Source of the DNA: Eubacteriales bacterium
Lineage (GTDB): Bacteria; Bacillota; Clostridia; Christensenellales; CAG-138
Direction of reading: 5' to 3'
DNA length: 64,000 nucleotides
Assembly (NCBI GenBank): GCA_021373115.1
Contig: JAJFTI010000010.1
Location: 1-64,000, forward strand
Both the position numbers and the translations under genes were made by a program. The notes beneath the pieces were generated by a model. It saw only the letters and a list, made by a program, of their open reading frames with translations. It was not told the origin of the DNA and did no database searches. Shown one piece after another: positions 51,497 to 61,314 of the stretch; the stretch's first letter is position 1; the number at the start of each line of letters is the position of its first letter.

Positions 51497-52876
51497 ATGA
51501 AGGACAAACACTTGATCGAACTGATCGACGTATCGAAGGCATACGGCGGGGACGTCGCGCTTTCCCATGTGGATCTCTATATCAAAGACGGGGAGTTTTT
51601 AACGCTGCTCGGCCCTTCCGGCTGCGGCAAGACAACCATGCTCCGCCTGATTGCGGGTTTTATCATGCCGGACGAAGGGCGCATTGAAATGGATGGCGTG
51701 GATATTGCCAGCACGCCGCCGTATTTACGCAAAGTAAACACCGTCTTTCAGAAATACGCTTTGTTTCCGCACCTGAACGTGTTCGACAACATTGCCTTTG
51801 CGCTGAAAATACGGAACGTGGACAAAGCCACCATCGAGAGCAAGGTTGAAAACATGCTCGCCATGGTAAATCTGAAAGGTTACGGCAGCCGCTATATTGA
51901 GCAGCTCTCCGGCGGGCAGCAACAGCGCGTCGCCATTGCGCGCGCGCTGGTCAACGCACCGCAGGTTCTGCTGCTCGACGAACCGCTGGGCGCGCTCGAT
52001 CTGAAGCTCCGAAAGGAAATGCAGGTTGAGCTCAAGAACATGCAGCAGCGCCTTGGAATTACGTTTATTTACGTTACCCACGACCAGGAGGAAGCGCTCA
52101 CCATGAGCGATACGATCGTGGTGCTCAAGGATGGCGTGATCCAGCAGATCGGCACCCCGACGGACATCTACAACGAACCGAAGAACCCTTTCGTTGCAGA
52201 TTTCATCGGCGAAAGCAACATCATCCCCGGCATCATGCTCCAGGACTATAAGGTGCGTATGAACGGCGTGGTCTACGACTGCGTGGATAAGGGTTTTGGC
52301 AAGAACACCGAGGTGGACGTCGTCGTTCGTCCGGAGGACATCGACATCGTTCCTGCGGAGCATGCGCGCGTGGTCGGCAAGGCCGTCTCCGTCGTCTTTA
52401 TGGGCGTCCATTACGAGGTGGACGTGGACTGCGGCGGTTACGAGTGGGTCATTCAGACGACGGATTTCGTTGAGCGCGGTCAGGTCGTCGGCATATCAAT
52501 TCCGCCGGACGCAATCCATATTATGAAGAAGACGAAGCAAACCAACCTCTTTGACGCGGTTGCGTATCCGGACGACGAAGAGGTCGAGTTCTGCGGCCAT
52601 CGCTTTGCCTGCAAGGGGCTGGAGTCGTTTCGAACCAGGGACGAGGTGCTCGTTGCCATCGCCCCGGCGGATGTCCGGCTCGTGCCGCCGGAGGACACCG
52701 AACTCACCGGCGCCGTGAAAGCCTGTATGTTCCTCGGCACGCATTATGAAGTGACCGTTACCTGCGACGAGGAGGATTGGATTGCCTATTCGCTGGATTA
52801 CATGGAAGCAGGCGAGGAAATTGGTCTCTCCGTGCCCGCGGACAAGATCGCGGTGAGCGCAAATGAAGCGAACTGA
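51497..52876 (+). CDS. potA: Spermidine/putrescine ABC transporter ATP-binding protein, extended
   Basis: 459 residues against about 360-380 for usual PotA. ABC motor: [13 protein letters not shown] (Walker A), [30 protein letters not shown] and VTHDQEEAL. After the first TOBE-like part ([19 protein letters not shown]) comes a second similar one ([20 protein letters not shown]), so the regulatory tail appears duplicated. AAGGAG stands 9 bases before the ATG. Follows the regulator by 13 bases. Confidence 0.93.
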   Translation: MKDKHLIELIDVSKAYGGDVALSHVDLYIKDGEFLTLLGPSGCGKTTMLRLIAGFIMPDEGRIEMDGVDIASTPPYLRKVNTVFQKYALFPHLNVFDNIAFALKIRNVDKATIESKVENMLAMVNLKGYGSRYIEQLSGGQQQRVAIARALVNAPQVLLLDEPLGALDLKLRKEMQVELKNMQQRLGITFIYVTHDQEEALTMSDTIVVLKDGVIQQIGTPTDIYNEPKNPFVADFIGESNIIPGIMLQDYKVRMNGVVYDCVDKGFGKNTEVDVVVRPEDIDIVPAEHARVVGKAVSVVFMGVHYEVDVDCGGYEWVIQTTDFVERGQVVGISIPPDAIHIMKKTKQTNLFDAVAYPDDEEVEFCGHRFACKGLESFRTRDEVLVAIAPADVRLVPPEDTELTGAVKACMFLGTHYEVTVTCDEEDWIAYSLDYMEAGEEIGLSVPADKIAVSANEAN

Positions 52877-53690
52877 CGTGAAAAAGCAAAAAAGCATGAC
52901 GGGGATGCATATCCGCAGAAGCCTGTTTGCGTTCCCCTATATCGTTTGGATGGCGGTGTTTATCCTCTCGCCCATGCTTCTGATCCTCTATTATGCGTTC
53001 ACGAGTGAAGGCGGCGCAACGCTGGAAAACATCGTTCAGGCTGCAAATTGGGATAATATGCGCGTGCTGCTGGACTCCGTTCGCTTTGCGCTGTATACGA
53101 CCGTCCTTTGCCTTCTGCTTGGTTATCCGATTGCCTATCTGCTTTCGCGAATGAAGAAAACAACGGCGGCACTGCTCTCCGTGTTCTTCATCGTACCGAT
53201 GTGGATGAACTTCCTGCTCCGCACCTACGCCTGGAAGGTACTGCTTGGCGCGTTTACAAAGATTCTGTATACCGAAGCGGCGGTGCTGCTCGGCATGGTC
53301 TATAACTTTCTGCCCTTCATGATCCTGCCGATCTATACAACGCTGATCAAGCTCGACAAAAGCTATATCGAAGCCGCGGCGGATCTCGGGGCAAATCCGG
53401 CAACCACGTTTCTTCGAGTAGTGCTGCCGCTTTCCATGTCCGGCATCATCTCCGGTGTGACCATGGTGTTCATCCCCAGCACGACGACATTCGCCATTTC
53501 GCAGCTGCTTGGCGGCGGCAAGACGATGCTCTACGGCGACCTGATCTATATGAAGTTCATCACGGAACAGTCCTGGAACGCGGGCAGCGCGCTTTCGATC
53601 ATCCTGCTGGTGTTCGTTCTGCTCTCCATGACGTTTATGAAGAAAGCGGAGCGAAAAACCAGCGACGAAGGAGGCGGCAGACTATGGTAA
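52863..53690 (+). CDS. potB: Spermidine/putrescine ABC transporter permease PotB
   Basis: 275 residues with six membrane segments. The cytoplasmic EAA loop is [28 protein letters not shown]. The first segments ([25 protein letters not shown]) fit PotB. Starts within the potA tail (14-base overlap), so translation is coupled. Confidence 0.92.
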   Translation: MKRTDVKKQKSMTGMHIRRSLFAFPYIVWMAVFILSPMLLILYYAFTSEGGATLENIVQAANWDNMRVLLDSVRFALYTTVLCLLLGYPIAYLLSRMKKTTAALLSVFFIVPMWMNFLLRTYAWKVLLGAFTKILYTEAAVLLGMVYNFLPFMILPIYTTLIKLDKSYIEAAADLGANPATTFLRVVLPLSMSGIISGVTMVFIPSTTTFAISQLLGGGKTMLYGDLIYMKFITEQSWNAGSALSIILLVFVLLSMTFMKKAERKTSDEGGGRLW

Positions 53691-54493
53691 ACCGCCTGAA
53701 AAAGTTCTTTGCCGGCACGTATCTGGGACTCATGCTTGTATTCCTCTATGCGCCGATCCTGATTTTGATCGTCTTTTCCTTTAACCAGAGCAAGACGCTC
53801 GGCAACTGGACGGGATTCACTTTTAACTGGTATGCGCAGCTCTTTTCCACGCCGGAGATTACGGACGCGCTGATCGTTACCCTCTCCGTCGCCGCGATTT
53901 CGTCCGTTGTCGCAACCGTTCTCGGGACGCTTGCCGCCATCGGCCTGCACGCTATGAAACGCCGCGACCGGCTCCTGCTGGAGAATATTTCGCAGCTGCC
54001 AATGGTCAACCCGGACCTCGTCACCGGCATTTCACTGATGCTGCTGTTCCTCTTCGTCGGCTTTCGGGACGGGTATACGCGCCTGTTGATCGCGCATATC
54101 ACGTTCAACCTGCCGTATGTCATCTTCTCCGTTCTGCCGAAGCTGCGGCAGAGTTCGGACATGCTCTATGAAGCCGCGCTCGACCTCGGCTGTACGCCAA
54201 TGCAGGCGATCCAGAAGGTGGTGATTCCGGATATCATGCCAGGCATCGTCTCCGGGCTCATCATGGCGTTTACGCTCTCGCTGGATGATTTCGTCATCAG
54301 TTTCTTTGCCGGAAACGGCGTGGACAACCTTTCGATGTATATCTACGCTTCCGCTCGCCGCGGCGTGAATCCCGCGCTTTCGACCATTATCTTCGTCCCG
54401 GTGGTCACGCTGCTCCTAATCGTGAACCTCAAGAGCATTCGCGAGGAACGCAACGCGGAACTGCAAAGCCGCAAGGTCGATATGAAGCGATAG
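53684..54493 (+). CDS. potC: Spermidine/putrescine ABC transporter permease PotC
   Basis: 269 residues, six membrane segments; EAA loop LYEAALDLGCTPMQAIQKVVIPDIMPGI and the PotC-like end with FTLSLDDFVISFFAGNGVDN. GGAGG stands 9 bases before the ATG, which overlaps the potB stop by 7 bases. Confidence 0.93.
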   Translation: MVNRLKKFFAGTYLGLMLVFLYAPILILIVFSFNQSKTLGNWTGFTFNWYAQLFSTPEITDALIVTLSVAAISSVVATVLGTLAAIGLHAMKRRDRLLLENISQLPMVNPDLVTGISLMLLFLFVGFRDGYTRLLIAHITFNLPYVIFSVLPKLRQSSDMLYEAALDLGCTPMQAIQKVVIPDIMPGIVSGLIMAFTLSLDDFVISFFAGNGVDNLSMYIYASARRGVNPALSTIIFVPVVTLLLIVNLKSIREERNAELQSRKVDMKR

Positions 54494-54535
54494 TTCCTGA
54501 TTCCCGATCCATTAACCACAGGAGGTAACAAAACT

Positions 54536-55582
54536 ATGAAAACATCCCAAAAAATCGTCTGCCTTGCACTCGCGCTGTTGCTGTCGCTTTCGTGCTTTGC
54601 CTGCGGCGGCAAAAGCGCAAAAGTAACGCTCAACGTGCTCAACTGGGGCGACTATATCGACCCCACCCTGTTGCGCCAGTTTGAGGACGAAACCGGCATC
54701 GCGATCAAGTATACCACCATGACCAGCAACGAAGAGATGCTCGTTAAGCTCGCTTCGGCGGATAACATTTACGACGTCTGCTTCCCTTCGGACTACATTA
54801 TCGAAAAATTGATTGCGGACGATCTGCTCTACCCGATCAATCAGGACAATATCCCGAACCTGAAAAACATCGACCCGCGTTTTCTGGATCTTTCGTTCGA
54901 TCCGGGCAATACCTACAGTGTGCCTTACATGTGGGGTACGGTCGGTATTCTTTATAATAAAACAATGGTGAGCGATCCCGTGGACAGCTGGAACATCCTG
55001 TGGGATGCGAAGTATACCGGCGAGATTCTCATGTACGACAGCATGCGCGATACCATCGGCATTACGCTCAAAAAGCTGGGCTACGACATCAACACCCGCA
55101 ACGAAGCGGATATTCAGGCCGCGCAGGACGCGCTGATTGCGCAGAAGCCGCTCGTTCGCGCCTATCTGACGGACGATATCAAGATGGAGCTGATCAACGG
55201 CAGCGCAGCCATGGGCGTTGTATACTCCGGCGACGCGGTCTATTGCATCGGCGAAAATCCGGATCTGGCATACGTCGTGCCGAAGGAAGGCAGCAACGTC
55301 TGGTTCGACAATATTATCATTCCGAAAACTTCAACGCACACCGCCGAAGCGGAAGCATTCATCAACTTCCTCTGCGACGCGAAGGTTGCCGCGCAGAACT
55401 CGGACTACATCGGCTATTCCACACCGAACGCGGCAGGCCTTGCGCTTATGGGTTCGGACTATATCGACGACCCGACCTATAATCCCCCGCAGGAGGTTCT
55501 CGACCGCTGCCAGATCTATCACGATCTCGGCGATTTCGTCAAAGTCTTTTCGGACGCCTGGACAAAGATCAAAGCAGCCTAA
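54536..55582 (+). CDS. potD: Spermidine/putrescine-binding lipoprotein PotD
   Basis: 348 residues. Signal peptide with LSCFAC lipobox, then VLNWGDYIDPTLLRQFEDETGI, the PotD/PotF start, with YNKTMVSDPVDSWNILWD and DNIIIPKTSTHTAEAEAFINF later. Delivers polyamine to PotBC. AGGAGG stands 10 bases before the ATG. Last gene of the operon; a strong hairpin follows. Confidence 0.94.
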   Translation: MKTSQKIVCLALALLLSLSCFACGGKSAKVTLNVLNWGDYIDPTLLRQFEDETGIAIKYTTMTSNEEMLVKLASADNIYDVCFPSDYIIEKLIADDLLYPINQDNIPNLKNIDPRFLDLSFDPGNTYSVPYMWGTVGILYNKTMVSDPVDSWNILWDAKYTGEILMYDSMRDTIGITLKKLGYDINTRNEADIQAAQDALIAQKPLVRAYLTDDIKMELINGSAAMGVVYSGDAVYCIGENPDLAYVVPKEGSNVWFDNIIIPKTSTHTAEAEAFINFLCDAKVAAQNSDYIGYSTPNAAGLALMGSDYIDDPTYNPPQEVLDRCQIYHDLGDFVKVFSDAWTKIKAA

Positions 55583-55598
55583 CAACGGCAGCATGCAA

Positions 55599-55627
55599 AA
55601 AGAGCGGATCATGATGATCCGCTCTTT
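55599..55627. terminator. Bidirectional terminator after potD
   Basis: Perfect stem AAAGAGCGGATCA / TGATCCGCTCTTT, loop TGA; serves potD and the convergent Re-citrate-synthase-like gene. Confidence 0.9.
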
Positions 55628-55643
55628 CTCGTTTGCTTTCGCT

Positions 55644-57008
55644 TTATTTCACGTCTCTGGCCAGTTCGTCCGCGGCGATGGCCTCCAGTTCTTCGTTGCT
55701 CATCACCGTCGTCCGGCAGGCTTCGTAGAGTGTGTCGATCCGTTCCTTGATGGCCGAAACGACCGGATTACGTTTGTCAATCGCAAGCCCCATGTGCGTA
55801 TTCATCCAGTAGGCAATGCCCGCCGTACCGCTGTGCGCGTCCACCATGACCTCCGCAGGGCGGTTGAGGATCTTGCCGGTATCGAAAATGCTGTAGATCC
55901 GCTCATCCTTGAGCAGGCCGTCCGCATGGATCCCCGCGCGCGTCGAATTGAAGTTTTTGCCGACAAACGGAGTCATCGGCGGAATGTCGTAGCCGATTTC
56001 CTTTTCAAAATACTCGGCAATCTGCGTAATCACTTCCAGATTCATTCCATCCGCCGAACCGCGCAGCTGGCAGTATTCCATTACCATGCCTTCCAGCGGG
56101 CAGTTGCCGGTGCGCTCGCCAATACCAAGCAGCGAGCAGTTCGCGGCGGAAGCGCCGTAAAGCCAAGCGGCGGCTGCATTGGAAACGGCCTTGTAGAAGT
56201 CGTTGTGCCCATGCCATTCCAGCAGTGAGCTCGGCACGTTGCCATAGTGCCGCAGGCCGTAAATAATGCCGGGAACGCTCCTCGGCATACTCGCGCCGGG
56301 ATACGCAACGCCGAGGCCAAGCGTGTCGCAGCAGCGAATCTTGATCGGTATCCCCGCCTCTTCGGAGAGCTGTGCCAGCGCATGCGCAAACGGAACGACA
56401 AAGCCGTAGAAATCCGCGCGCGTAATATCTTCAAAGTGGCAGCGGGGTACGATGCCACGGTCGAGCGCCATTTTGACCACGCCAAGGTACTTATCCATCG
56501 CCTGTTTGCGGGTCAGGTTCATTTTATTGAAAATATGATAATCCGAACAGGAAACGAGAATGCCCGTCTCACGGACGCCCAGCTCCTTGACGAGCTGGAA
56601 ATCGCTTTCGGTTGCCCGAATCCAGGTTGTAATCTCCGGGAAACGGTAGCCGCGTTCCTGGCACATGGAGAGCGCCTGCCGGTCCTGCTGGCTGTAAACA
56701 AAAAACTCGCATTGGCGAATCAGCCCGTTCGGCCCTCCGAGATCATGCATCAGGTCGTAAAGCCGCAGGACTTGTTCGCTTGTAAACGGCGCGCGGCTCT
56801 GCTGGCCGTCCCGGAAGGTGGTATCGGTCATCCAAATATCCTTCGGCATGCGCATGGGAACAAGCCGTTGGTTGAACGCGATCTTCGGAATCTCATCGAA
56901 CGTGAAAATCTCCGGGAACAAATTTGCCTCCGGCACATCCTGCACTTCATATTCATAGTAATTTTCGCGCAGCAGGTTCGTGTGGTCATCGAAAACGATT
57001 TTGCTCAT
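55644..57008 (-). CDS. DRE-TIM metallolyase, Re-citrate-synthase-like
   Basis: 454 residues. The HMGL-like/isopropylmalate-synthase barrel has DTTFRDGQQSRAPFT (metal and catalytic Asp/Arg), CDTLGLGVAYPGA, EWHGHNDF and the cluster GERTGNCPLEG. The C-terminal part has AGIHADGLLKDERIY and no regulatory LeuA domain. Sequence recalled from clostridial Re-citrate synthase agrees well, so citrate formation from oxaloacetate and acetyl-CoA is likely; homocitrate or other synthase activity is possible. The ATG at 57008 has AGGAGG 6 bases upstream. Its promoter has an adjacent perfect palindrome. Confidence 0.78.
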   Translation of the reverse strand: MSKIVFDDHTNLLRENYYEYEVQDVPEANLFPEIFTFDEIPKIAFNQRLVPMRMPKDIWMTDTTFRDGQQSRAPFTSEQVLRLYDLMHDLGGPNGLIRQCEFFVYSQQDRQALSMCQERGYRFPEITTWIRATESDFQLVKELGVRETGILVSCSDYHIFNKMNLTRKQAMDKYLGVVKMALDRGIVPRCHFEDITRADFYGFVVPFAHALAQLSEEAGIPIKIRCCDTLGLGVAYPGASMPRSVPGIIYGLRHYGNVPSSLLEWHGHNDFYKAVSNAAAAWLYGASAANCSLLGIGERTGNCPLEGMVMEYCQLRGSADGMNLEVITQIAEYFEKEIGYDIPPMTPFVGKNFNSTRAGIHADGLLKDERIYSIFDTGKILNRPAEVMVDAHSGTAGIAYWMNTHMGLAIDKRNPVVSAIKERIDTLYEACRTTVMSNEELEAIAADELARDVK

Positions 57009-57039
57009 TGTTCCCCTCCTGTGTGGCATGCTTGCATGC

Positions 57040-57049
57040 TTGTATACAA
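57040..57049. promoter_or_regulatory. TTGTATACAA palindrome, candidate GntR-type operator
   Basis: Perfect 10-bp palindrome just downstream of the -10 box of the Re-citrate-synthase-like gene; GntR regulators often bind TNGTNNNACNA sites. GCATGCTT occurs twice beside it (57025-57041). Confidence 0.45.
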
Positions 57050-57062
57050 TAATTTAGGCACT

Positions 57063-57092
57063 ATTATATCAACCTCTTTGGAAGGCTGTCAA
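57063..57092 (-). promoter_or_regulatory. Promoter of the Re-citrate-synthase-like gene
   Basis: TTGACA (57087-57092), TATAAT (57063-57068), spacer 18, with a TGA just before the -10 (extended -10). Confidence 0.75.
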
Positions 57093-57233
57093 GACGCAAA
57101 CCGATGTTTTTCGCAAAATATCCAGTATTTTTGCATAGTCTTGCATGTATATTTCGTGCTATAAAAACGAACGGACCATCTAGTACAAATCGTGAAGAAA
57201 GCGCGAACGTTCTGTTGATATTTCCCAATTACG

Positions 57234-57262
57234 TTGACACGTGAAGAATCCATTTCTATACT
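57234..57262 (+). promoter_or_regulatory. Promoter of the DUF4230 gene
   Basis: TTGACA (57234-57239) and TATACT (57257-57262), spacer 17, followed at once by the perfect palindrome GATGATATCATC (57263-57274). Confidence 0.75.
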
Positions 57263-57311
57263 GATGATATCATCCTTTCTATTGTGAATCCTTGACCAGG
57301 AGGTTGTGTCC

Positions 57312-58145
57312 ATGTCCGATTTAAATCGCAACGGTACAGACCAGCCGCAGGACAGCGCCCGTTCATCCGCTCTTCGCGCGGAGGCGGAGCGCCACAGCCA
57401 CCGCTTTCACCCGGATCAGCCAACCGGCAGTCTGGAGCCGGAAGTGCCGCGTCGCTTCCGCTTACGAAAGCTGAAATGGATCCTTCGCGGACTGCTTCTG
57501 CTGGCAATCCTGATTGCGGCGCTGTTTTTTATCCCCCGGATCAAAGCGTTCTTTTCGCCGAAAATCGATTTTTCCGCGCCGGATTCCCTGTCCGGGCTGT
57601 TGCCGGATGAAACCATGGGGTATAACAAAATCGATTTTTCCAATGCCATTCTAGGCGAATCTCGTGAAAAAAGCGATTTTGTGGTGCTGGAGCAGGACGT
57701 TACCGTGACCTCACGCGTATCGCAGGCGCTGGCAAATCTCGCGCTGTTTGAAAAGTCGCAGGTCATCCGCTCCTATGGCACCGGGGTATATACGGTTGAT
57801 CTTTCCAAGCTGTCCGCAAAAGACGTGACTGTGGACGAAGCGCTCTCCTCGGTCGCCATCTCCATTCCGCACGCCGCACTTGCGTACGTAACGGTCGATC
57901 TCGAAAAAACGGAATATGAGGAAACAAAAAAAGCGCTCTTTGCGTTCGGCGAAATTAAACTGACCGGCGAACAGGCAAATCTGCTTGAGCAAAATATCGA
58001 GGATTCCATGCGTGAACAGCTCGCCGCCGAAGAAATGCTGCAAAAGGCGGATGCGCACGCGCTGTCCCAGGTGCAGGCGCTGTTCGACCCTATCGTAAAA
58101 TCCGTTGCTTCCAACTACATCGTTGTCGTCGTATTCGGCTCCTGA
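57312..58145 (+). CDS. DUF4230 membrane-anchored protein
   Basis: 277 residues: a charged cytoplasmic N-terminus of about 55 residues, one membrane segment (about 58-75, LLLLAILIAALFFIP), and an extracytoplasmic DUF4230 domain with TSRVSQALANLALFEKSQVIRSYGTGVYTVDLSKL and a helical end. Function unknown. The ATG at 57312 has AGGAGG 8 bases upstream; the GTG at 57306 is too close. Confidence 0.82.
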   Translation: MSDLNRNGTDQPQDSARSSALRAEAERHSHRFHPDQPTGSLEPEVPRRFRLRKLKWILRGLLLLAILIAALFFIPRIKAFFSPKIDFSAPDSLSGLLPDETMGYNKIDFSNAILGESREKSDFVVLEQDVTVTSRVSQALANLALFEKSQVIRSYGTGVYTVDLSKLSAKDVTVDEALSSVAISIPHAALAYVTVDLEKTEYEETKKALFAFGEIKLTGEQANLLEQNIEDSMREQLAAEEMLQKADAHALSQVQALFDPIVKSVASNYIVVVVFGS

Positions 58146-58174
58146 GCAACTTTTTGCTAATTCGCAAGCAACGC

Positions 58175-58210
58175 AAAAAGCCGTACCCGCTCTCTGGCGG
58201 GCACGGCTTT
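58175..58210. terminator. Bidirectional terminator after the DUF4230 gene
   Basis: Stem AAAGCCGTaCCCGC / GCGGGcACGGCTTT with one mismatch and loop TCTCTG; A and T runs on both sides. Confidence 0.8.
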
Positions 58211-58223
58211 GTTTATTTATGCC

Positions 58224-59384
58224 TCACTCTACCATCTGTTCAAACGATTCTTCCCCGCCCTGAGAACCGCCGTCAGGCGGTTTTTTTCGCCCCGTACGTT
58301 TGATCTGCCGCGGCGCGCGCTTCTTTGCGCGCTCGTGCTGCGTTTCGATTTCACGTTCTTCCGCGCTCTCCGGCAGGTCTCCCCTTCGGCCCCGATCCTT
58401 TTTCGGAATCGCAATGTCTGGTTCCGTATCCGCCGCCTCGTCCGCACCCGTTTCATCCAGAACAACGACAGGCTCCAGCCGGAGCAGATAAGAAGCGATT
58501 CCGCAAATAACGGCGCAAACCGCGATTACCCCGAAAGCGGCCAGTGCCGCGTTTCGCATCCGGTAAACGTCCGCGGTTGTACGCGCGGCAATCAGCGTAG
58601 CTCCGTCCTGCGTTTGGCGAATGCAGAGGCAGCCTTTGTCATAAAAAGCGCCGTCCGCTCCGCCGGCGGTGGATTCAAATACCAAATCGCCGTTATAGGG
58701 TAACTTCGAAAGCAACTCGTTCGTGCTGGATTTTTCCAACGCGTCGTCCACAAACGGATCGTCCCGCGTGAGCAGAACAAACCCGTCAATATCGGTTCTT
58801 CCGGCGCAGGCGTAGAGCAGGCTGCGATCCGCAGCGTCCGTTTGCAGCAGCTCTGCAGCCGGATCGTCCGCCGCAGCCATCGCCCAGCCAAACGATTCGT
58901 CATCCGCAAGCGACAATCCCACTCGCGCCGCATCCGAGGAGGCAATCAGTTCGCCCTGCAGGTTCGCAACATCGATTCGGTCAACCGAGAGCTGACTGCA
59001 AAACGCATTCAGCGCGTCGGTCTGCAAAAGGGAATCGTCGTACTCCAGAAAACGAACAATCGCGTGCGCCTTGCTCATCAGGTTTTCTTCTTCCGCCGCA
59101 ACAACGGGATCCGCATAGGTTTTCCCTTCGCGAACGGTCGTAAACGCCTGCTCCAGCAGAAGTGAAAGCTCGCTTTTCGCGCGCGTTTCCTCGCGCCGCG
59201 AGAGTGGAACAAACGCAATTGCAATTCCGGTTGCCAGGATACCGGCCAGAATCAGCACGAGCCAGTTGCGTAAAAACCGAACCATTCGTAACCCTGTCTT
59301 TCTTTGCGACTTTGCATGCTGCCGACTCGCCGGTTGCTCTTCTTGATTCGCGTTGATCCGGCGGTTTGCAGCTTCGCTTTCCAT
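58224..59384 (-). CDS. Sensor-like two-TM protein without output domain
   Basis: 386 residues. Cytoplasmic start (about 1-38), membrane segment (about 39-60), an extracytoplasmic region of roughly 230 residues that looks like a sensor fold (LLEQAFTTVREGKTYADP ... GVSLADDESFGWAMAAADDP-type), a second segment (AALAAFGVIAVCAVICGIASYLL), and a basic disordered cytoplasmic tail (RKKPPDGG). There is no HAMP, histidine kinase or GGDEF domain, so a partner may be needed. Last gene of a three-gene unit with CvpA and DUF5711. Confidence 0.6.
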   Translation of the reverse strand: MESEAANRRINANQEEQPASRQHAKSQRKTGLRMVRFLRNWLVLILAGILATGIAIAFVPLSRREETRAKSELSLLLEQAFTTVREGKTYADPVVAAEEENLMSKAHAIVRFLEYDDSLLQTDALNAFCSQLSVDRIDVANLQGELIASSDAARVGLSLADDESFGWAMAAADDPAAELLQTDAADRSLLYACAGRTDIDGFVLLTRDDPFVDDALEKSSTNELLSKLPYNGDLVFESTAGGADGAFYDKGCLCIRQTQDGATLIAARTTADVYRMRNAALAAFGVIAVCAVICGIASYLLRLEPVVVLDETGADEAADTEPDIAIPKKDRGRRGDLPESAEEREIETQHERAKKRAPRQIKRTGRKKPPDGGSQGGEESFEQMVE

Positions 59385-59402
59385 CTTGCCTTCGGTAAAC
59401 GA

Positions 59403-60110
59403 TTACGTAGAAGGGATGATCCCCAGCAGAAAATTCGCTTTATAGAAGAAATCGCCAAAAAACGATTCGCTGATAAATTCGTAGAGTTTCGGCAGCACCG
59501 TCAGCAGAACAGGTACGATTAGAAAAATCACAAACAGCATCAGCACGCCGTGAATCAGCCCCAGCCCCGCGCCAATCGCGCCGTCCCCGCGGGACAGGAT
59601 AGGAAAGCCGCCGCGCCCGTATTCCACACCGCGAATCAGAAATCCAAGGATGAGCCGAACGATGGTAAAAACGATGATCAGCGCCAGTATGTTAATAACC
59701 ACGCAAACGATCGTCTGATTGAAATAATCGCCCAACGTGGTTACCCCGCTGTCGCGGAACGCTTCAGAGGCGATGTTCTTGATCACGCAGCGATTCATCG
59801 GCAGCGGCATATCCGCGTTTTGCAGAACATTGTGCAGCTGATCGGAAGAAATGCTTGAAATCGGCGCGCGCGTTAACTCCACGTCGGTCAAGGCCACGTA
59901 TTCCGACCCTTCCGTGTAATAGAGCATCATGTTAAACAAATCCGCGCTGCCTTTGACAAAGCCGGAAACAACCGGAATAAGAATTCTGCCAAACAAAAGC
60001 GCAGCAACCGTCGCGCCTATGTTTAAAACGGTATTGACGAACCCGCGGTACATACCGCCCAGGATCGTAATTGCCAGAATCAGCAGAATCGCAATGTCGA
60101 TGAAGTTCAT
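59403..60110 (-). CDS. CvpA family membrane protein
   Basis: 235 residues, four membrane segments; the start FIDIAILLILAITILGGMYRGFVN and the GIHGVLMLFVIF-like second half match CvpA. Function unsettled; linked by name to colicin V production. Ribosome site AAGAAGGG 6 bases before the ATG. 27 bases from the DUF5711 gene. Confidence 0.85.
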   Translation of the reverse strand: MNFIDIAILLILAITILGGMYRGFVNTVLNIGATVAALLFGRILIPVVSGFVKGSADLFNMMLYYTEGSEYVALTDVELTRAPISSISSDQLHNVLQNADMPLPMNRCVIKNIASEAFRDSGVTTLGDYFNQTIVCVVINILALIIVFTIVRLILGFLIRGVEYGRGGFPILSRGDGAIGAGLGLIHGVLMLFVIFLIVPVLLTVLPKLYEFISESFFGDFFYKANFLLGIIPST

Positions 60111-60136
60111 TTCTAACCCTTCTTCGCCTTTGCCCG

Positions 60137-61288
60137 TTAGTTCGAGTTCGCCAGATAGTACATGCCGTTGCTGGAGAGCAGCAGCTTCGTATCGTTCAGC
60201 TTAACCGCCTCATCCACCGGCTGCTCAAAGGTTGCCGTTGCGGAAAGAACGCCCTTGATCGTGTAGTTAAACAGCTGTTCCCGCGAAACGACAACCAGCC
60301 GGTTTGCCATGATGAACGCGCTGACGCCTTCGGTTGGCAGCTGCAGCGTGGTTTCCACGGGTTCGGGCGCGGAATCCTCTTTCAGCGTCAGAATCTTCAC
60401 GGTATGAAAATCTCCGCCGCGCGTTGTCAGCAGGAAAGTCGGTGTTCCGGACGCGTTCGAAAAGTCCACAACTTCATATCCATAGATCGTTGTGCGGTAG
60501 ATTTCCTTATTACCCTCATGGATATAGCGAATAATCTGGTTCGTCGCAACGACGAACATGCTGTCCTGTGTAATATAGACTTTATCGACCAGCTGATTTT
60601 GAACATGAATCATACCCGTCACTTCGCGTTTGCTCAGGTCGTAGGTTGATATCGTCGTCATCGGCGTTCCGGTGTTGATGCTGAGCGTCTCAATCCAGAG
60701 CATCTCCGTGGTTGTCGTGTAGAAACCGAAATCGACGATGCATTGATCCGTATAGGCGATGTCCGAAACCTGCTCGCCGTCCTTGGTGATAATGTGCAGC
60801 CCCTCGGTGCCGTCCTCCGCCGTGCGAAGCACGGCAAGATAATCTGTTCCGCACTCTACTTCGGTAATGGTTCCGGTGAAAGTAAGCGGCGTTTTTTCGC
60901 CGACCACTTGCAGCTGCGCGGTGTTGAAAACAACCGTCATGTCCTCACTTCCGGACATACGAATATCGGAAGCGCCCATACCGTAGGTGTAATTTTTCTT
61001 GCTGTCGGTCAGATGATAAAAATGAATCTGCCCGTCGGTTTGGTAAAGAAGCCCGTCGCCCGTATTGATGTAGGTGGATGCCGTCGAAATCGGCGTCATC
61101 TCCATTTCAACAGTTGCTTCCTGCTTGTTGAACAGAAATTGGAAGATCAAAAGCCCTATGCCAAGCACGACCAGCGTGATGATGGAAAAGAGCAGCGTAT
61201 TGTTCTTTCTCTTCTTTTTTCGACGGCTTGGAGCCCTTCTCCCGTCCGTTCGGGAATACGGCTGAACGCCGCCTGGTTGCATTGCCAT
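60137..61288 (-). CDS. DUF5711 membrane-anchored propeller-like protein
   Basis: 383 residues: basic N-terminus (RRKKKRKNN), one membrane segment (about 33-52), and an extracytoplasmic beta-rich domain with repeated strands such as YINTGDGLLYQTDGQIHFYHL. It resembles DUF5711 proteins of Clostridia. Function unknown. AGGGGA stands 8 bases before the ATG. Heads the cluster. Confidence 0.75.
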   Translation of the reverse strand: MAMQPGGVQPYSRTDGRRAPSRRKKKRKNNTLLFSIITLVVLGIGLLIFQFLFNKQEATVEMEMTPISTASTYINTGDGLLYQTDGQIHFYHLTDSKKNYTYGMGASDIRMSGSEDMTVVFNTAQLQVVGEKTPLTFTGTITEVECGTDYLAVLRTAEDGTEGLHIITKDGEQVSDIAYTDQCIVDFGFYTTTTEMLWIETLSINTGTPMTTISTYDLSKREVTGMIHVQNQLVDKVYITQDSMFVVATNQIIRYIHEGNKEIYRTTIYGYEVVDFSNASGTPTFLLTTRGGDFHTVKILTLKEDSAPEPVETTLQLPTEGVSAFIMANRLVVVSREQLFNYTIKGVLSATATFEQPVDEAVKLNDTKLLLSSNGMYYLANSN

Positions 61289-61314
61289 GTGTCAAATCCC
61301 CTGTGCTTCGCTTT

